Assembly (NCBI RefSeq): GCF_024397855.1
Contig: NZ_CP073343.1
Span: forward strand, 2,046,001 to 2,110,000
Direction: 5' to 3'
DNA from: Marinomonas rhizomae
GTDB lineage: Bacteria > Pseudomonadota > Gammaproteobacteria > Pseudomonadales > Marinomonadaceae
DNA: 64,000 nt
This document shows, one piece after another, positions 1 to 8,366 of the stretch; the first letter of the stretch is position 1; every line of letters begins with the position of its first letter. The notes under the pieces are model-generated. The model saw nothing but the letters and a program-made list of their open reading frames with translations, was not told where the DNA came from and made no database searches. The translations under genes and the position numbers were made by a program.

Positions 1-87
1 AGTGGTCTTAATAAGCGTATAGTTAAAGGCTTAGAGACATCTTCTCTAGGTGATTTGGCTGGATTTGAAGCGGCTTTGTCTGCGTAA
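1..87 (+). CDS. fabD: Malonyl-CoA:ACP transacylase, C-terminal end (partial)
   Basis: Only the last 28 codons are in the window, ending in TAA. The tail contains GLNKRIVKGLE, which resembles the end of FabD, where a conserved Lys-Arg segment closes the acyltransferase fold. FabD loads malonate from malonyl-CoA onto acyl carrier protein. The assignment rests on this short match and on fabG starting 61 bases downstream in the usual fabD-fabG-acpP-fabF order. The catalytic Ser and His lie outside the window. Confidence 0.85.
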   Translation, partial: SGLNKRIVKGLETSSLGDLAGFEAALSA

Positions 88-148
88 TAGAATTTTATTA
101 TTTGTTCGTAAAAAATATACGATTCGACATATATTGTAGGAGACAAGC

Positions 149-883
149 ATGAGTCTTGAAGGAAAAATTGCTCTAGTAACTGGAGCTACTCGTGGCATAG
201 GTAAAGCCATTGCTGTTGCTCTAGTAGAGCAGGGAGCAACCGTAATTGGTACTGCTACTAGCGAGTCTGGTGCACAAAGCATTTCAGAGTACCTGGGAGC
301 TAATGGTAAAGGCTGGGTGCTTGATGTGTCATCAAGTGAATCAGTTGACGCTGTAATTAAAGAAATTACAGCTGAATTTGGTGCACCAACGGTTCTTGTT
401 AACAACGCTGGCATTACTCGTGATAACTTGATGATGCGAATGAAAGAAGATGAGTGGGATCAGGTGATCAACACCAACCTAACTTCTGTTTTTCGTGTCA
501 CAAAAGCTTGCTTACGCGGCATGACTAAAGCAAAATTTGGTCGTGTGATTAGTATTAGTTCCGTTGTCGGTTCCATGGGCAACGGTGGCCAAACAAATTA
601 TTCTGCAGCGAAAGCTGGCTTAGAAGGCTTTAGCCGTTCGTTAGCAGCGGAAATTGCGTCTCGTGGTATCACGGTAAACTGTGTTGCTCCAGGATTCATT
701 GAAACAGATATGACTAAGGTGTTACCTGATGAGCATAAGGCTAAATTAGTCGAAAAAGTGCCTTCATCGCGTCTTGGTCAACCAGAAGAAATTGCGGCAG
801 CTGTCGCATTTTTGGCGTCAAATGGCGCCGCTTACATTACCGGTGAGACATTACATGTCAATGGCGGTATGTATATGTCGTAA
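149..883 (+). CDS. fabG: 3-oxoacyl-ACP reductase FabG
   Basis: This 244-residue short-chain dehydrogenase carries out the NADPH-dependent reduction of 3-oxoacyl-ACP in fatty acid elongation. The Rossmann glycine motif TGATRGIG is at residues 11-18, NNAG near 85-88, and the catalytic Ser138, Tyr151 and Lys155 (YSAAK) are at the positions expected for FabG. The ATG start is preceded by AGGAGA at 138-143. Length matches the family exactly. It lies between fabD and acpP on the same strand, so its role in the type II fatty acid synthase is secure. Confidence 0.97.
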   Translation: MSLEGKIALVTGATRGIGKAIAVALVEQGATVIGTATSESGAQSISEYLGANGKGWVLDVSSSESVDAVIKEITAEFGAPTVLVNNAGITRDNLMMRMKEDEWDQVINTNLTSVFRVTKACLRGMTKAKFGRVISISSVVGSMGNGGQTNYSAAKAGLEGFSRSLAAEIASRGITVNCVAPGFIETDMTKVLPDEHKAKLVEKVPSSRLGQPEEIAAAVAFLASNGAAYITGETLHVNGGMYMS

Positions 884-969
884 TTTGAGTTGAATTTTAT
901 ATTTAATTCAACGAAAATACGTCTCCGGTTCATGTCGAGAATCACACCTTTTTTTGGTGATCGAATTTT

Positions 970-1010
970 TATAATATGCTCACACTGAGCTGTTAATGAG
1001 TAGAGTAGGA
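970..1010 (+). promoter_or_regulatory. Possible acpP promoter -10 and ribosome binding site
   Basis: The 134-base gap between fabG and acpP contains a perfect TATAAT at 970-975, 43 bases before the acpP ATG, and an AGGA ribosome binding site at 1007-1010. I see no good -35 hexamer at 17 bases spacing. An extra promoter for acpP would fit the very high demand for ACP, but this is inference. Confidence 0.4.
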
Positions 1011-1017
1011 ACTTCTA

Positions 1018-1251
1018 ATGAGTAGCATTGAAGAACGCGTTAAGAAAATCGTTTGTGAACAACTAGGCGTTAAAGAAGAAGATGTTGTTGCTTCAGCATC
1101 TTTTGTTGATGACCTAGGTGCAGATTCCCTAGATACAGTTGAGCTAGTAATGGCTCTTGAAGAGGAATTTGATACTGAAATTCCTGATGAAGAAGCAGAA
1201 AAAATCACTACTGTACAAGCAGCGAACGATTACATTAACGCTAACTTGTAA
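1018..1251 (+). CDS. acpP: Acyl carrier protein
   Basis: This 77-residue acidic protein is the acyl carrier of type II fatty acid synthesis. The DSL motif ([10 protein letters not shown]) places the phosphopantetheine-bearing Ser at residue 37. Size, acidity and the helical layout are standard for AcpP. The ATG start has AGGA upstream with 7-base spacing. It sits between fabG and fabF and is followed by a hairpin that may lower transcription into fabF. Confidence 0.98.
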   Translation: MSSIEERVKKIVCEQLGVKEEDVVASASFVDDLGADSLDTVELVMALEEEFDTEIPDEEAEKITTVQAANDYINANL

Positions 1252-1274
1252 TATATTGGTGAACTGAGTTTTCC

Positions 1275-1310
1275 GAAAAGCCGCTTGTATTCGTTACAGC
1301 GGCTTTTCTT
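1275..1310 (+). terminator. Hairpin terminator or attenuator between acpP and fabF
   Basis: A 10-bp perfect stem (GAAAAGCCGC at 1275-1284 with GCGGCTTTTC at 1299-1308) has a 14-base loop and ends in a short T-rich stretch. It may end most acpP transcripts, giving the usual excess of acpP message over fabF. Confidence 0.75.
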
Positions 1311-1355
1311 ATTAATAGCTCTTAATGATTGAGAGCGATTTGCTGGAGAAATCTT

Positions 1356-2597
1356 ATGTCTCGTCGTCGGGTAGTAGTCACAGGAATGGGAATGGTGACA
1401 CCCCTTGGCAATAATGTGAAAGATACGTGGGATAACATCTTGGAAGGCAAGAGTGGTGTATCGGAGATCACTTCTTTTGATGCTAGCCAGTTTTCTACCC
1501 GTTTTGCAGCACAAGTAAATGACTTTGATGCAACTCAATATATGAGTGTCAAAGAAGCTCGCAAAATGGATCTTTTCATTCAATATGGCATCGCAGCTGC
1601 AGTGCAAGCTTTAGAGGATGCTGACCTTAATGCTGATACAGCGGATTTAACCCGCGTTGGCTGTGCGATAGGTTCAGGGATTGGTGGTTTACCAATGATT
1701 GAAAAAAACCTAGAGCTATTGAATGAATCTGGCCCAAAACGTATTTCTCCTTTTTTTGTTCCAGGCGCGATTATTAATATGATTTCAGGTCATGTTGCGA
1801 TTCGTTTTGGTTTTAAAGGCCCAAATATTTCTATTGTCACTGCTTGTACTACAGGTACGCATAATATCGGTATGGCTGGGCGTATGATTGCCTATGGTGA
1901 TGCGGATGTGATGATTGCCGGTGGTGCTGAGATGGCTATTACGCCATTAGGTATCGGCGGCTTCGGTGCTGCTAGGGCTTTATCTACTCGTAATGATGAT
2001 CATAAGACCGCAAGTCGTCCATGGGACAAAGATCGCGATGGTTTCGTTATGGGTGACGGCGCAGGTATTCTTGTATTGGAAGAATACGAGCACGCTGTTG
2101 CGCGTGGTGCAAAAATCTACGCAGAGCTTGCAGGCTTTGGTATGAGCGATGATGCGCATCACATGACTGCACCACCTGAAGGTGGTGAAGGTGCAGCGTC
2201 AGCAATGAGTGCAGCATTAAAAGATGCTCATCTAATTCCTTCAGAAATAGATTATATTAATGCCCATGGCACATCGACACCGGCAGGTGATCTTGCGGAG
2301 ACGCAAGCCGTAAAAGTGCTAATGGGTGACGATGCGTCAGATGTTGCTATGAGTTCGACTAAGTCGATGATTGGACATTTGCTGGGCGCTTCTGGGGCTG
2401 TCGAGTCAATATTCTCTATTCTTGCCATTCGCGATCAAGTTGCTCCGCCAACTATTAATTTGGATGAGCCGGGCGAAGGTTGTGATTTGAATTATGTTCC
2501 TGGAACACCGCAAAAACGCAAAATAGACGTAGTATTAAATAATTCGTTTGGTTTTGGTGGTACGAATGGAACGTTAGTGTTTAAGAAGATTTCTTAG
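1356..2597 (+). CDS. fabF: Beta-ketoacyl-ACP synthase II
   Basis: This 413-residue condensing enzyme elongates acyl-ACP with malonyl-ACP. The nucleophile is Cys164 in [12 protein letters not shown]. The two catalytic histidines are in [11 protein letters not shown] and [10 protein letters not shown], giving the Cys-His-His triad of KAS I/II. I chose the ATG at 1356 ([10 protein letters not shown]) because TGGAG lies just upstream and homologues begin there; the frame is open upstream to a TTG at 1329. Downstream, the pabC-mltG-tmk-holB genes often found after fabF are absent; a convergent gene follows instead. Confidence 0.97.
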   Translation: MSRRRVVVTGMGMVTPLGNNVKDTWDNILEGKSGVSEITSFDASQFSTRFAAQVNDFDATQYMSVKEARKMDLFIQYGIAAAVQALEDADLNADTADLTRVGCAIGSGIGGLPMIEKNLELLNESGPKRISPFFVPGAIINMISGHVAIRFGFKGPNISIVTACTTGTHNIGMAGRMIAYGDADVMIAGGAEMAITPLGIGGFGAARALSTRNDDHKTASRPWDKDRDGFVMGDGAGILVLEEYEHAVARGAKIYAELAGFGMSDDAHHMTAPPEGGEGAASAMSAALKDAHLIPSEIDYINAHGTSTPAGDLAETQAVKVLMGDDASDVAMSSTKSMIGHLLGASGAVESIFSILAIRDQVAPPTINLDEPGEGCDLNYVPGTPQKRKIDVVLNNSFGFGGTNGTLVFKKIS

Positions 2598-2605
2598 GCG
2601 CTACA

Positions 2606-2635
2606 GGCTGAACGAATTATAATTCGTTCAGCCTA
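2606..2635. terminator. 30-bp perfect palindrome between convergent genes
   Basis: AGGCTGAACGAATTA at 2606-2620 is directly followed by its exact reverse complement at 2621-2635. It lies 9 bases after the fabF stop and 11 bases before the stop of the convergent gene. No strong T-run follows on the + strand. It is probably a bidirectional terminator or transcript-end stabiliser. Confidence 0.65.
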
Positions 2636-2645
2636 GCTAACTTTA

Positions 2646-3053
2646 TTAATGGATTTGAGTTGGTGTGCCGCGTAATGCACTAATTTCTTTTGATATATCA
2701 TAGCTTTGATTTTGGCTGTCTAGCTCATACAAATGATCTTCCAGCTGCTGATAAAGAGCAATTTCCTCATCACCTAGAAAGTGCAGGCACTCTCCACCAA
2801 CAAACCATAATAGTTCTCTTTTTATCAGTGGGACTAGATTTGCGTAGCATCGTATGAAGCGTGATAATACTTCTTGAGCGTCGAAAGTATAATCATGGGT
2901 ATTTTCCTGAATGTTTTTCATCAGGTCGTCCCACTTTTCTAAGAAGTCTAATTCTTCTTCTGCTAGGTCTGGCTGATCAAAAGGTGCGTGTTCTGAGATG
3001 CGCTGACGTAAATCAACAAATGCGTCAAATATGTATTGTGTGCGTGATTCCAC
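2646..3053 (-). CDS. Conserved small protein, PA2817-like
   Basis: This 135-residue acidic, probably cytoplasmic protein has no signal peptide, membrane segment or known catalytic motif. The most distinctive stretch is LIKRELLWFVGGECLHFLGD. It recalls an uncharacterised Pseudomonas family that, as I remember it, lies in the same neighbourhood as the ABC pair and queF-type genes found next here; that family link is from memory and unproven. The start is GTG with a TAGGG-type site upstream. It is divergent from the ABC transporter genes, with 61 bases between starts. Function unknown. Confidence 0.7.
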   Translation of the reverse strand: MESRTQYIFDAFVDLRQRISEHAPFDQPDLAEEELDFLEKWDDLMKNIQENTHDYTFDAQEVLSRFIRCYANLVPLIKRELLWFVGGECLHFLGDEEIALYQQLEDHLYELDSQNQSYDISKEISALRGTPTQIH

Positions 3054-3114
3054 GTAAAACCCTATTCAAGTATGTAACTATTTAGTCGGCTATTGCCGTA
3101 CGAGAACTTCAATT

Positions 3115-4032
3115 ATGACATATGCAATCGAAATTAGTGACCTTAAAAAACGCTATGATGGCGGCTTTGAAGCGTTAAAAGGTATCGATTTAAAAGTTGA
3201 AAAAGGAGATTTTTTTGCGTTACTTGGCCCAAATGGAGCGGGCAAGTCTACAACAATAGGTATTTTATGCTCGTTGGTGAATAAAACATCGGGCAAAGTG
3301 TCTATTTTTGGAACGGATATAGATCAAAATTTTGCTAAAGCAAAAAAATACTTAGGTGTGGTTCCGCAGGAGTTTAACTTCAACGTTTTTGAGACTGTTT
3401 TTAATGTTGTGGTCACTCAAGCTGGCTTTTATGGTATCAGCCGCACTGTTGCAGAAGAGCGCGCCGAAAAATATCTAAAACAGTTGGATCTTTGGGATAA
3501 AAGAAACGACCAATCACGTATGTTATCTGGTGGAATGAAGCGCCGTTTAATGATTGCAAGGGCGCTTATTCATGAGCCTGAAGTGCTTATCTTAGATGAG
3601 CCAACAGCCGGAGTAGACATTGAACTTCGTCGCTCTATGTGGGAATTCATTAAAAAGCTCAATGAGCAGGGTACGACGATTATTTTGACTACGCATTATC
3701 TAGAGGAAGCTGAGCAATTGTGTCGAAACATTGCCATTATTAATGCCGGTGAAATTGTTGAAAACACCAGTGTGAAAGCTTTATTGAAAACACTGAACCA
3801 AGAAACTTTTATTTTAGATTTGGATGCCAGTCTGCCAGATAATTGGGATTTACCTGAATTTAGTATGTCCATCAGTAAAGATGCAAGTACGATCGAAGTG
3901 GAAGTGATTAAAGGGCAGTCTATCAACACTATTTTTAAAGCCCTTGATGAAGTTTCAATCAATGTGCTTAGTATGCGAAACAAGTCTAATCGACTCGAAG
4001 AGCTCTTCGTTAAATTAATTAATAAAGGCTAG
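3115..4032 (+). CDS. ABC transporter ATP-binding protein (YadG type)
   Basis: This 305-residue ATPase has Walker A GPNGAGKSTT near residue 38, signature LSGGMKRRLM near 138 and Walker B VLILDEPTAGVD near 158. The roughly 80 residues after the nucleotide-binding domain resemble the C-terminal part of the YadG/drug-export (ABC-2) group. The permease gene begins 4 bases after its stop, so the two form one exporter. The substrate is unknown: YadGH-like pairs are usually just called multidrug or polysaccharide exporters. Linkage with queF downstream is probably transcriptional only. Confidence 0.92.
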   Translation: MTYAIEISDLKKRYDGGFEALKGIDLKVEKGDFFALLGPNGAGKSTTIGILCSLVNKTSGKVSIFGTDIDQNFAKAKKYLGVVPQEFNFNVFETVFNVVVTQAGFYGISRTVAEERAEKYLKQLDLWDKRNDQSRMLSGGMKRRLMIARALIHEPEVLILDEPTAGVDIELRRSMWEFIKKLNEQGTTIILTTHYLEEAEQLCRNIAIINAGEIVENTSVKALLKTLNQETFILDLDASLPDNWDLPEFSMSISKDASTIEVEVIKGQSINTIFKALDEVSINVLSMRNKSNRLEELFVKLINKG

Positions 4033-4036
4033 CTAA

Positions 4037-4810
4037 ATGAAAAATTCGGAAATTTGGGTCGCATTTTATACGATTTTGGTAAGAGAGATTCGTCGCTTTA
4101 CTCGTATTTGGCCACAAACTCTATTGCCACCAGCCATCACTATGACACTGTACTTCGCTATTTTCGGCAACTTAATTGGTGATCGAATCGGCGAAATGGG
4201 TGGTTTCAGTTATATGCAATACATAGTGCCTGGCTTGATCATGATGTCAGTCATTACCAACTCATATTCTAATGTGTCTTCGTCGTTCTTTTCTGCGAAG
4301 TTTCAGCATAGTGTGCAAGAGTTATTGGTTTCTCCTACGCCAAACTGGGTTATTCTTATGGGTTACACGCTGGGTGGTGTGGCGCGTGGTTTGTGTGTTG
4401 GTGTAACGGTAACCTTGCTGTCGTTGTTTTTTACTCATCTAGCATTAGAGAATTTATTCCTGACGATTCTTGTCGTCTGTTTGACGGCGATTATGTTTTC
4501 CTTAGGCGGCTTCGTTAACGCAATTTACGCGAGAAGTTTCGATGATGTCTCTATCGTGCCAACTTTTATTTTGACGCCGTTAACCTATTTAGGTGGTGTA
4601 TTTTATTCTATCGATTTGTTGCCAGATTTCTGGCAATCCGTATCGTTATTAAATCCTGTTCTTTATATGGTAAATGCGTTTCGATACGGCGTTTTGGGTG
4701 TTTCTGATATTAATGTTTATTGGGCGCTTGTGATTGTTTGCGTGTTTATAGTTGTGTTGTTTGGATTTGGTCTACGTTTGCTCAATCAGGGCAAAGGTAT
4801 TAGAAATTGA
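4037..4810 (+). CDS. ABC-2 type permease (YadH type)
   Basis: This 257-residue inner membrane protein has about six hydrophobic segments and the ABC-2 permease layout. The conserved end of the family shows as LTYLGGVFYSIDLLP followed by LNPVLYMVNAFRYG. It partners the ATPase immediately upstream. Length is typical for YadH. The queF gene begins 11 bases after its stop. Substrate and direction cannot be read from the sequence, though ABC-2 systems export. Confidence 0.92.
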   Translation: MKNSEIWVAFYTILVREIRRFTRIWPQTLLPPAITMTLYFAIFGNLIGDRIGEMGGFSYMQYIVPGLIMMSVITNSYSNVSSSFFSAKFQHSVQELLVSPTPNWVILMGYTLGGVARGLCVGVTVTLLSLFFTHLALENLFLTILVVCLTAIMFSLGGFVNAIYARSFDDVSIVPTFILTPLTYLGGVFYSIDLLPDFWQSVSLLNPVLYMVNAFRYGVLGVSDINVYWALVIVCVFIVVLFGFGLRLLNQGKGIRN

Positions 4811-4821
4811 GGTAGTGTTAT

Positions 4822-5637
4822 ATGGGTTTTTTACCCTTAGGTCAGCAAACAGAATATGTTTCTGAGTACGATGCAGGGTTGCTTTACCCCATTGCAAGAG
4901 TTGATAAATGGATTGAGATGGCTATTGAGTCCGAGCGCTTACCCTTTTTTGGTGAAGATGTTTGGAATGCTTATGAGATGTCATGGTTGAATTCTAAAGG
5001 TAAGCCAATTGTCGCCTTAGCAGAATTTCGTTTACCATGTAATTCGCCAAATATCATTGAGTCCAAATCCTTTAAGTTGTATTTGAATTCTTTAAATCAG
5101 ATGCGTTATGGGTCAGCGGAAGAGGTGCAAGCCTTGCTTGAAAAGGATCTTTCAAATGCCGCTGGTGCAGAAGTGACGGTCATTATTCGCGATGTAGATT
5201 CAATGGCGTCTTTGGTTGTATTAACACCGGATTATTGCATCGATGAATTGGATGTTGATGTATCTGAATACCACCCAAATTCTGGTCTGTTAGAGACGGA
5301 TGAATCAGCGGGTGTGGTTGAAGAACGATTGGTGAGCCATCTTTTAAAATCAAATTGTCCTGTTACCAATCAACCTGATTGGGGATCGGTTTTTATTGAT
5401 TACAAGGGGCCTAAGATTCACCACGAAAGTTTGTTGAAGTATGTGATTTCATTTCGCGAACATACGGATTTTCATGAGCAATGCGTTGAGCGAATTTTTA
5501 TTGATATCATGCGTCAATGTAAGCCAGAAAGCTTAACTGTCTATGCTCGCTATGTCAGACGTGGAGGGTTGGATATCAATCCGTATCGTTCAACTGCACC
5601 ATTGGTGTTGGGGAATGATCGTTTAACGCGCCAGTAG
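4822..5637 (+). CDS. queF: NADPH-dependent 7-cyano-7-deazaguanine reductase
   Basis: QueF reduces preQ0 to preQ1 in the synthesis of the tRNA base queuosine. This 271-residue protein is the long (YqgN-like, two-domain) form. It has the QueF motif ESKSFKLY at residues 80-87 and the catalytic Cys at about 179 in SNCPVTNQPD, with the Asp seven residues later. A substrate-binding region containing EHTDFHEQC follows. It is the third gene of an operon with the ABC pair and is closed by a strong terminator at 5679. Confidence 0.95.
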   Translation: MGFLPLGQQTEYVSEYDAGLLYPIARVDKWIEMAIESERLPFFGEDVWNAYEMSWLNSKGKPIVALAEFRLPCNSPNIIESKSFKLYLNSLNQMRYGSAEEVQALLEKDLSNAAGAEVTVIIRDVDSMASLVVLTPDYCIDELDVDVSEYHPNSGLLETDESAGVVEERLVSHLLKSNCPVTNQPDWGSVFIDYKGPKIHHESLLKYVISFREHTDFHEQCVERIFIDIMRQCKPESLTVYARYVRRGGLDINPYRSTAPLVLGNDRLTRQ

Positions 5638-5678
5638 TTTATCTTTAGCTATACAATAAAAAACATATAATGAAATGA

Positions 5679-5720
5679 CCCCCAATAGTTGGACATTCCA
5701 ATTACTGGGGGGCTTTTTAT
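5679..5720. terminator. Terminator after queF, shared with choX
   Basis: CCCCCAATAGTTGGA at 5679-5693 pairs with TCCAATTACTGGGGG at 5698-5712 (two G-U wobbles, 4-base loop), then GGCTTTTTAT. The queF and choX genes converge on it, so it can serve both strands, but the T-run favours the + strand. Confidence 0.85.
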
Positions 5721-5741
5721 GTTTGCAATATTAAGGGTGAC

Positions 5742-6671
5742 TTACATTTCGCTGAGTTTTTGCTTTACTCTTGCTAGTGCAGGTTGGCCGTCGAAAGTTG
5801 TAACGCCTTGCAGCCATTTGTCTAGTATTTCTGGATGGGTCTTAATCCAGTTAGCTGCAGCTTGCTCTGGTTTTTCACTAGAGCCTATTATTTCGTTCTC
5901 CATTTTTAAACCAAACTCCAGATTGCTGAGTAATTTTCCGACATTCGGACATTCGTTTGCGTAGCCTTTGCGAGTGACTGTTCTTATCGTGGCGCCGCCG
6001 TAATTAGGACCAAAATATTTATCTCCACCTGTTAAATATTTTAAATCGAAATTAACATTCATTGGATGGGGTTCCCATGCAAGAAACACGATGAAATTAT
6101 CGCGTTTTACGGTTCTTGCTACTTGCGAAAGCATAGCTTGTTCGCCTGACTCTACAACTTTCCAGTCTTTGAGGCCAAAGTCATCGGTATCGATCATGTT
6201 CTGGAGTTTTTGGTTTGCCGGTGCGCCAGCATCGATTCCATATATTCTCTGACGGAATTTTTGACTAAATTTAGCTAGGTCAGCAAAGTCTTTCACGCCA
6301 GCATCGAAAACGTATTTTGGTACCGCTAAGGTAAATTTAACGCCTTCTAAGTTGGTGCGGATAATGTCTAGATTGTCTTTGTACTTATCCATGAAGGCTG
6401 ATTGGGCTGGCATCCAATTTCCCATGAAGGCATCGATTTTTCCATTTTTCAAGCTTTCAAAGCCGACTGGTACACTCAGGAGATATACCTGAGTGTCGTA
6501 TCCCATTGCTTTTAATAAAGTCGTGGCGACACCATTCGTTGCGCCTATGTCTGTCCAGCCAGGGTCACTGAAGGTGACGTTTTTGCATTGCTCGGGCTCA
6601 GCGGATAGGGCGAGACTACTGCTAATAAGTAGGCTGGCTATACTAAGAGTTTTTAAAGAAAGTGCTTTCAT
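5742..6671 (-). CDS. choX: Choline-binding periplasmic protein of an ABC transporter
   Basis: This 309-residue protein begins with a classical signal peptide ending near residue 24 (SSSLALSA). It belongs to the OpuAC/ProX-type quaternary-amine binding family and most resembles ChoX: conserved aromatic stretches include SDPGWTDIG, GNWMPAQSAF and FLAWEPHPMN, which fit the aromatic box that holds the trimethylammonium group. It lies 44 bases downstream of betC, with AGGAGCAC before the ATG, so it should deliver choline or choline-sulfate. The ATPase and permease genes (choV, choW) are not in the window. Confidence 0.92.
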   Translation of the reverse strand: MKALSLKTLSIASLLISSSLALSAEPEQCKNVTFSDPGWTDIGATNGVATTLLKAMGYDTQVYLLSVPVGFESLKNGKIDAFMGNWMPAQSAFMDKYKDNLDIIRTNLEGVKFTLAVPKYVFDAGVKDFADLAKFSQKFRQRIYGIDAGAPANQKLQNMIDTDDFGLKDWKVVESGEQAMLSQVARTVKRDNFIVFLAWEPHPMNVNFDLKYLTGGDKYFGPNYGGATIRTVTRKGYANECPNVGKLLSNLEFGLKMENEIIGSSEKPEQAAANWIKTHPEILDKWLQGVTTFDGQPALARVKQKLSEM

Positions 6672-6715
6672 TATCGTGCTCCTATTTGTGATGATGCTTT
6701 TTTAGCTTATGGTTA

Positions 6716-8236
6716 TTAGACTTTTGGAAAGCGTGACCGACTTTCTAGGTCGTCTAGATCAATGTGATTTCTCATATACATTTCGCTGCTTTCGAATATC
6801 GGTTGATGATCCCAAGGTGTTTTCTTGCCTTTGTTCATCGCTTTTACGATTAAGCGACGGCGGCGTTGGCTGGTGAGTACATCTTGAGTGAGCCTTGCAG
6901 AGTCCCAGCGTTCTAGCGCTTCTTTTTTGAACGCTTGCAATAGGTCATCGAACTCTGGCTTGTTCGCCAAGTTAACTAATTCATCTGGGTCATTTTCAAG
7001 ATCAAATAATTGATCTGGATCTATGTGGCAATGAACATATTTGTATTGGCCTCGGCGAATCATAAATAAAGGTGCTATGGCTCCTTCTCCAAAATACTCT
7101 CCGATGACCTCGTCATGGCCACCTGATTGGCCTAGTATGTGAGGCATTAAACTTCTGCCTTGAATGGGCATAGCGTATTCATGATCAGATTTGTTAGTTA
7201 CCATTTCAAGAAAGGTTGGCAATAAATCCATAGTAGAAACAGATTCTTTAACTCGTTTTGCGGAAAAACGATTAGGTGCGTGAACTATCATAGGAACGCG
7301 GGCAGACCCTTCAAAGTAGGACATCTTGTACCAGAGGTTTCTTTCGCCAAGCATATCTCCATGGTCACCAGAGAAAACAATAATTGTATTATCGTCTAAG
7401 CCTGTTTCCTTTAGTGCTTTTAAAAGCAGACCCACTTTATCATCTACATAACTTATGGCGCCGTAATAAGCACGACGTGCATTACGCACTTGTTGATCAG
7501 TAAGCTCCTGATCATAATAAGCATACACTTCCTGTAAGCGTGCAGAATGAGGGTCTTGTTGTTCTTTAGGTATATTTATTCTAGGGAGATCAATCTCATC
7601 ATCACTGTATCTATCCCAATACTCTTGAGGAATGGCATATGGATCGTGAGGATGTGTCATAGAAACAGTTAGGCAGAAAGGTCTGTCTTGTTCCCTTCTA
7701 ACATAATCGTACAAATAGCGTTGAGCGTGGAAAACCACCTCGTCATCAAAATCCAATTGATTACTTCTAACACAAGGCCCCGCCTGTGTAACAGAGGACA
7801 TATTGTGATACCAAGTCGGACGAGTTTTTAAATCATCCCAATTTGGAAACCAGCCGTAATCTGCTGGGTAAATATCCGTTGTGAGTCTTTCCTCAAAACC
7901 ATGCAGTTGATCTGGGCCACAAAAGTGCATTTTACCAGAAAGTGCGGTTTTATAATTCTGAGCACGGAGATAGTGAGCAAATGTTGGGATGTCTGCTTGA
8001 AAGTCTGCCGCATTATCATAGGCGCCAATTTTGCTGGGTAGTTGCCCTGTCATTAATACATATCGTGATGGAGCACAAAGTGGGCTGTTACAATATGCAG
8101 AGTCAAATACAACCCCTTGTTCTGCAAGGCTGTTTAGGTTTGGTGTTTTTACAATGGAGTTTCCATATATAGGAAGGGCAGATGTAGTAAGTTGATCTGC
8201 CATAATAAATAGAATGTTAGGTTGTATTTTTGACAT
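6716..8236 (-). CDS. betC: Choline-sulfatase
   Basis: This 506-residue type I sulfatase hydrolyses choline-O-sulfate to choline and sulfate. The formylglycine-forming motif CAPSR places the modified Cys at residue 54, the same position as in rhizobial BetC. Metal ligands are visible in FIMADQ near residue 10 and FSGDHGDM near residue 290. The C-terminal region with FESSEMYMRNH resembles the choline-sulfatase-specific extension. There is no signal peptide, so it acts in the cytoplasm after uptake. AGGAGA precedes the ATG. choX follows in the same operon and a LysR gene diverges upstream. Confidence 0.95.
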   Translation of the reverse strand: MSKIQPNILFIMADQLTTSALPIYGNSIVKTPNLNSLAEQGVVFDSAYCNSPLCAPSRYVLMTGQLPSKIGAYDNAADFQADIPTFAHYLRAQNYKTALSGKMHFCGPDQLHGFEERLTTDIYPADYGWFPNWDDLKTRPTWYHNMSSVTQAGPCVRSNQLDFDDEVVFHAQRYLYDYVRREQDRPFCLTVSMTHPHDPYAIPQEYWDRYSDDEIDLPRINIPKEQQDPHSARLQEVYAYYDQELTDQQVRNARRAYYGAISYVDDKVGLLLKALKETGLDDNTIIVFSGDHGDMLGERNLWYKMSYFEGSARVPMIVHAPNRFSAKRVKESVSTMDLLPTFLEMVTNKSDHEYAMPIQGRSLMPHILGQSGGHDEVIGEYFGEGAIAPLFMIRRGQYKYVHCHIDPDQLFDLENDPDELVNLANKPEFDDLLQAFKKEALERWDSARLTQDVLTSQRRRRLIVKAMNKGKKTPWDHQPIFESSEMYMRNHIDLDDLESRSRFPKV

Positions 8237-8366
8237 GGTTTCTCCTAATGGATAAAAAGTTAATTTTTGATTTAATTAGTGACCCTTGCTTTATTATAGA
8301 TACATTGCGCCATGATGGAGATGCTGTAAACTGACTGAAATCTTATGTATAGGATAAGTTTAAATT
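8237..8366 (-). promoter_or_regulatory. Divergent control region of betC and its LysR regulator
   Basis: The 130-base gap separates the starts of betC (minus) and a lysR gene (plus). On the minus strand a perfect TATAAT lies at 8298-8293, with no good -35 partner, as expected of an activator-dependent promoter. AT-rich sequence fills the rest. A LysR-type site is expected here but I could not pick one with confidence. Confidence 0.4.

Noticed and set aside
930..965. Hairpin-like CACACC/GGTGA around a T7 run before acpP
   Set aside because: The stem is imperfect and short; not a convincing terminator of fabG.
1230..1607. 125-codon minus-strand frame over acpP end and fabF start
   Set aside because: It is a mirror frame of fabF and crosses the acpP terminator.
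5689..5964. 91-codon plus-strand frame over the choX end
   Set aside because: It is antisense to choX and begins inside the queF terminator.
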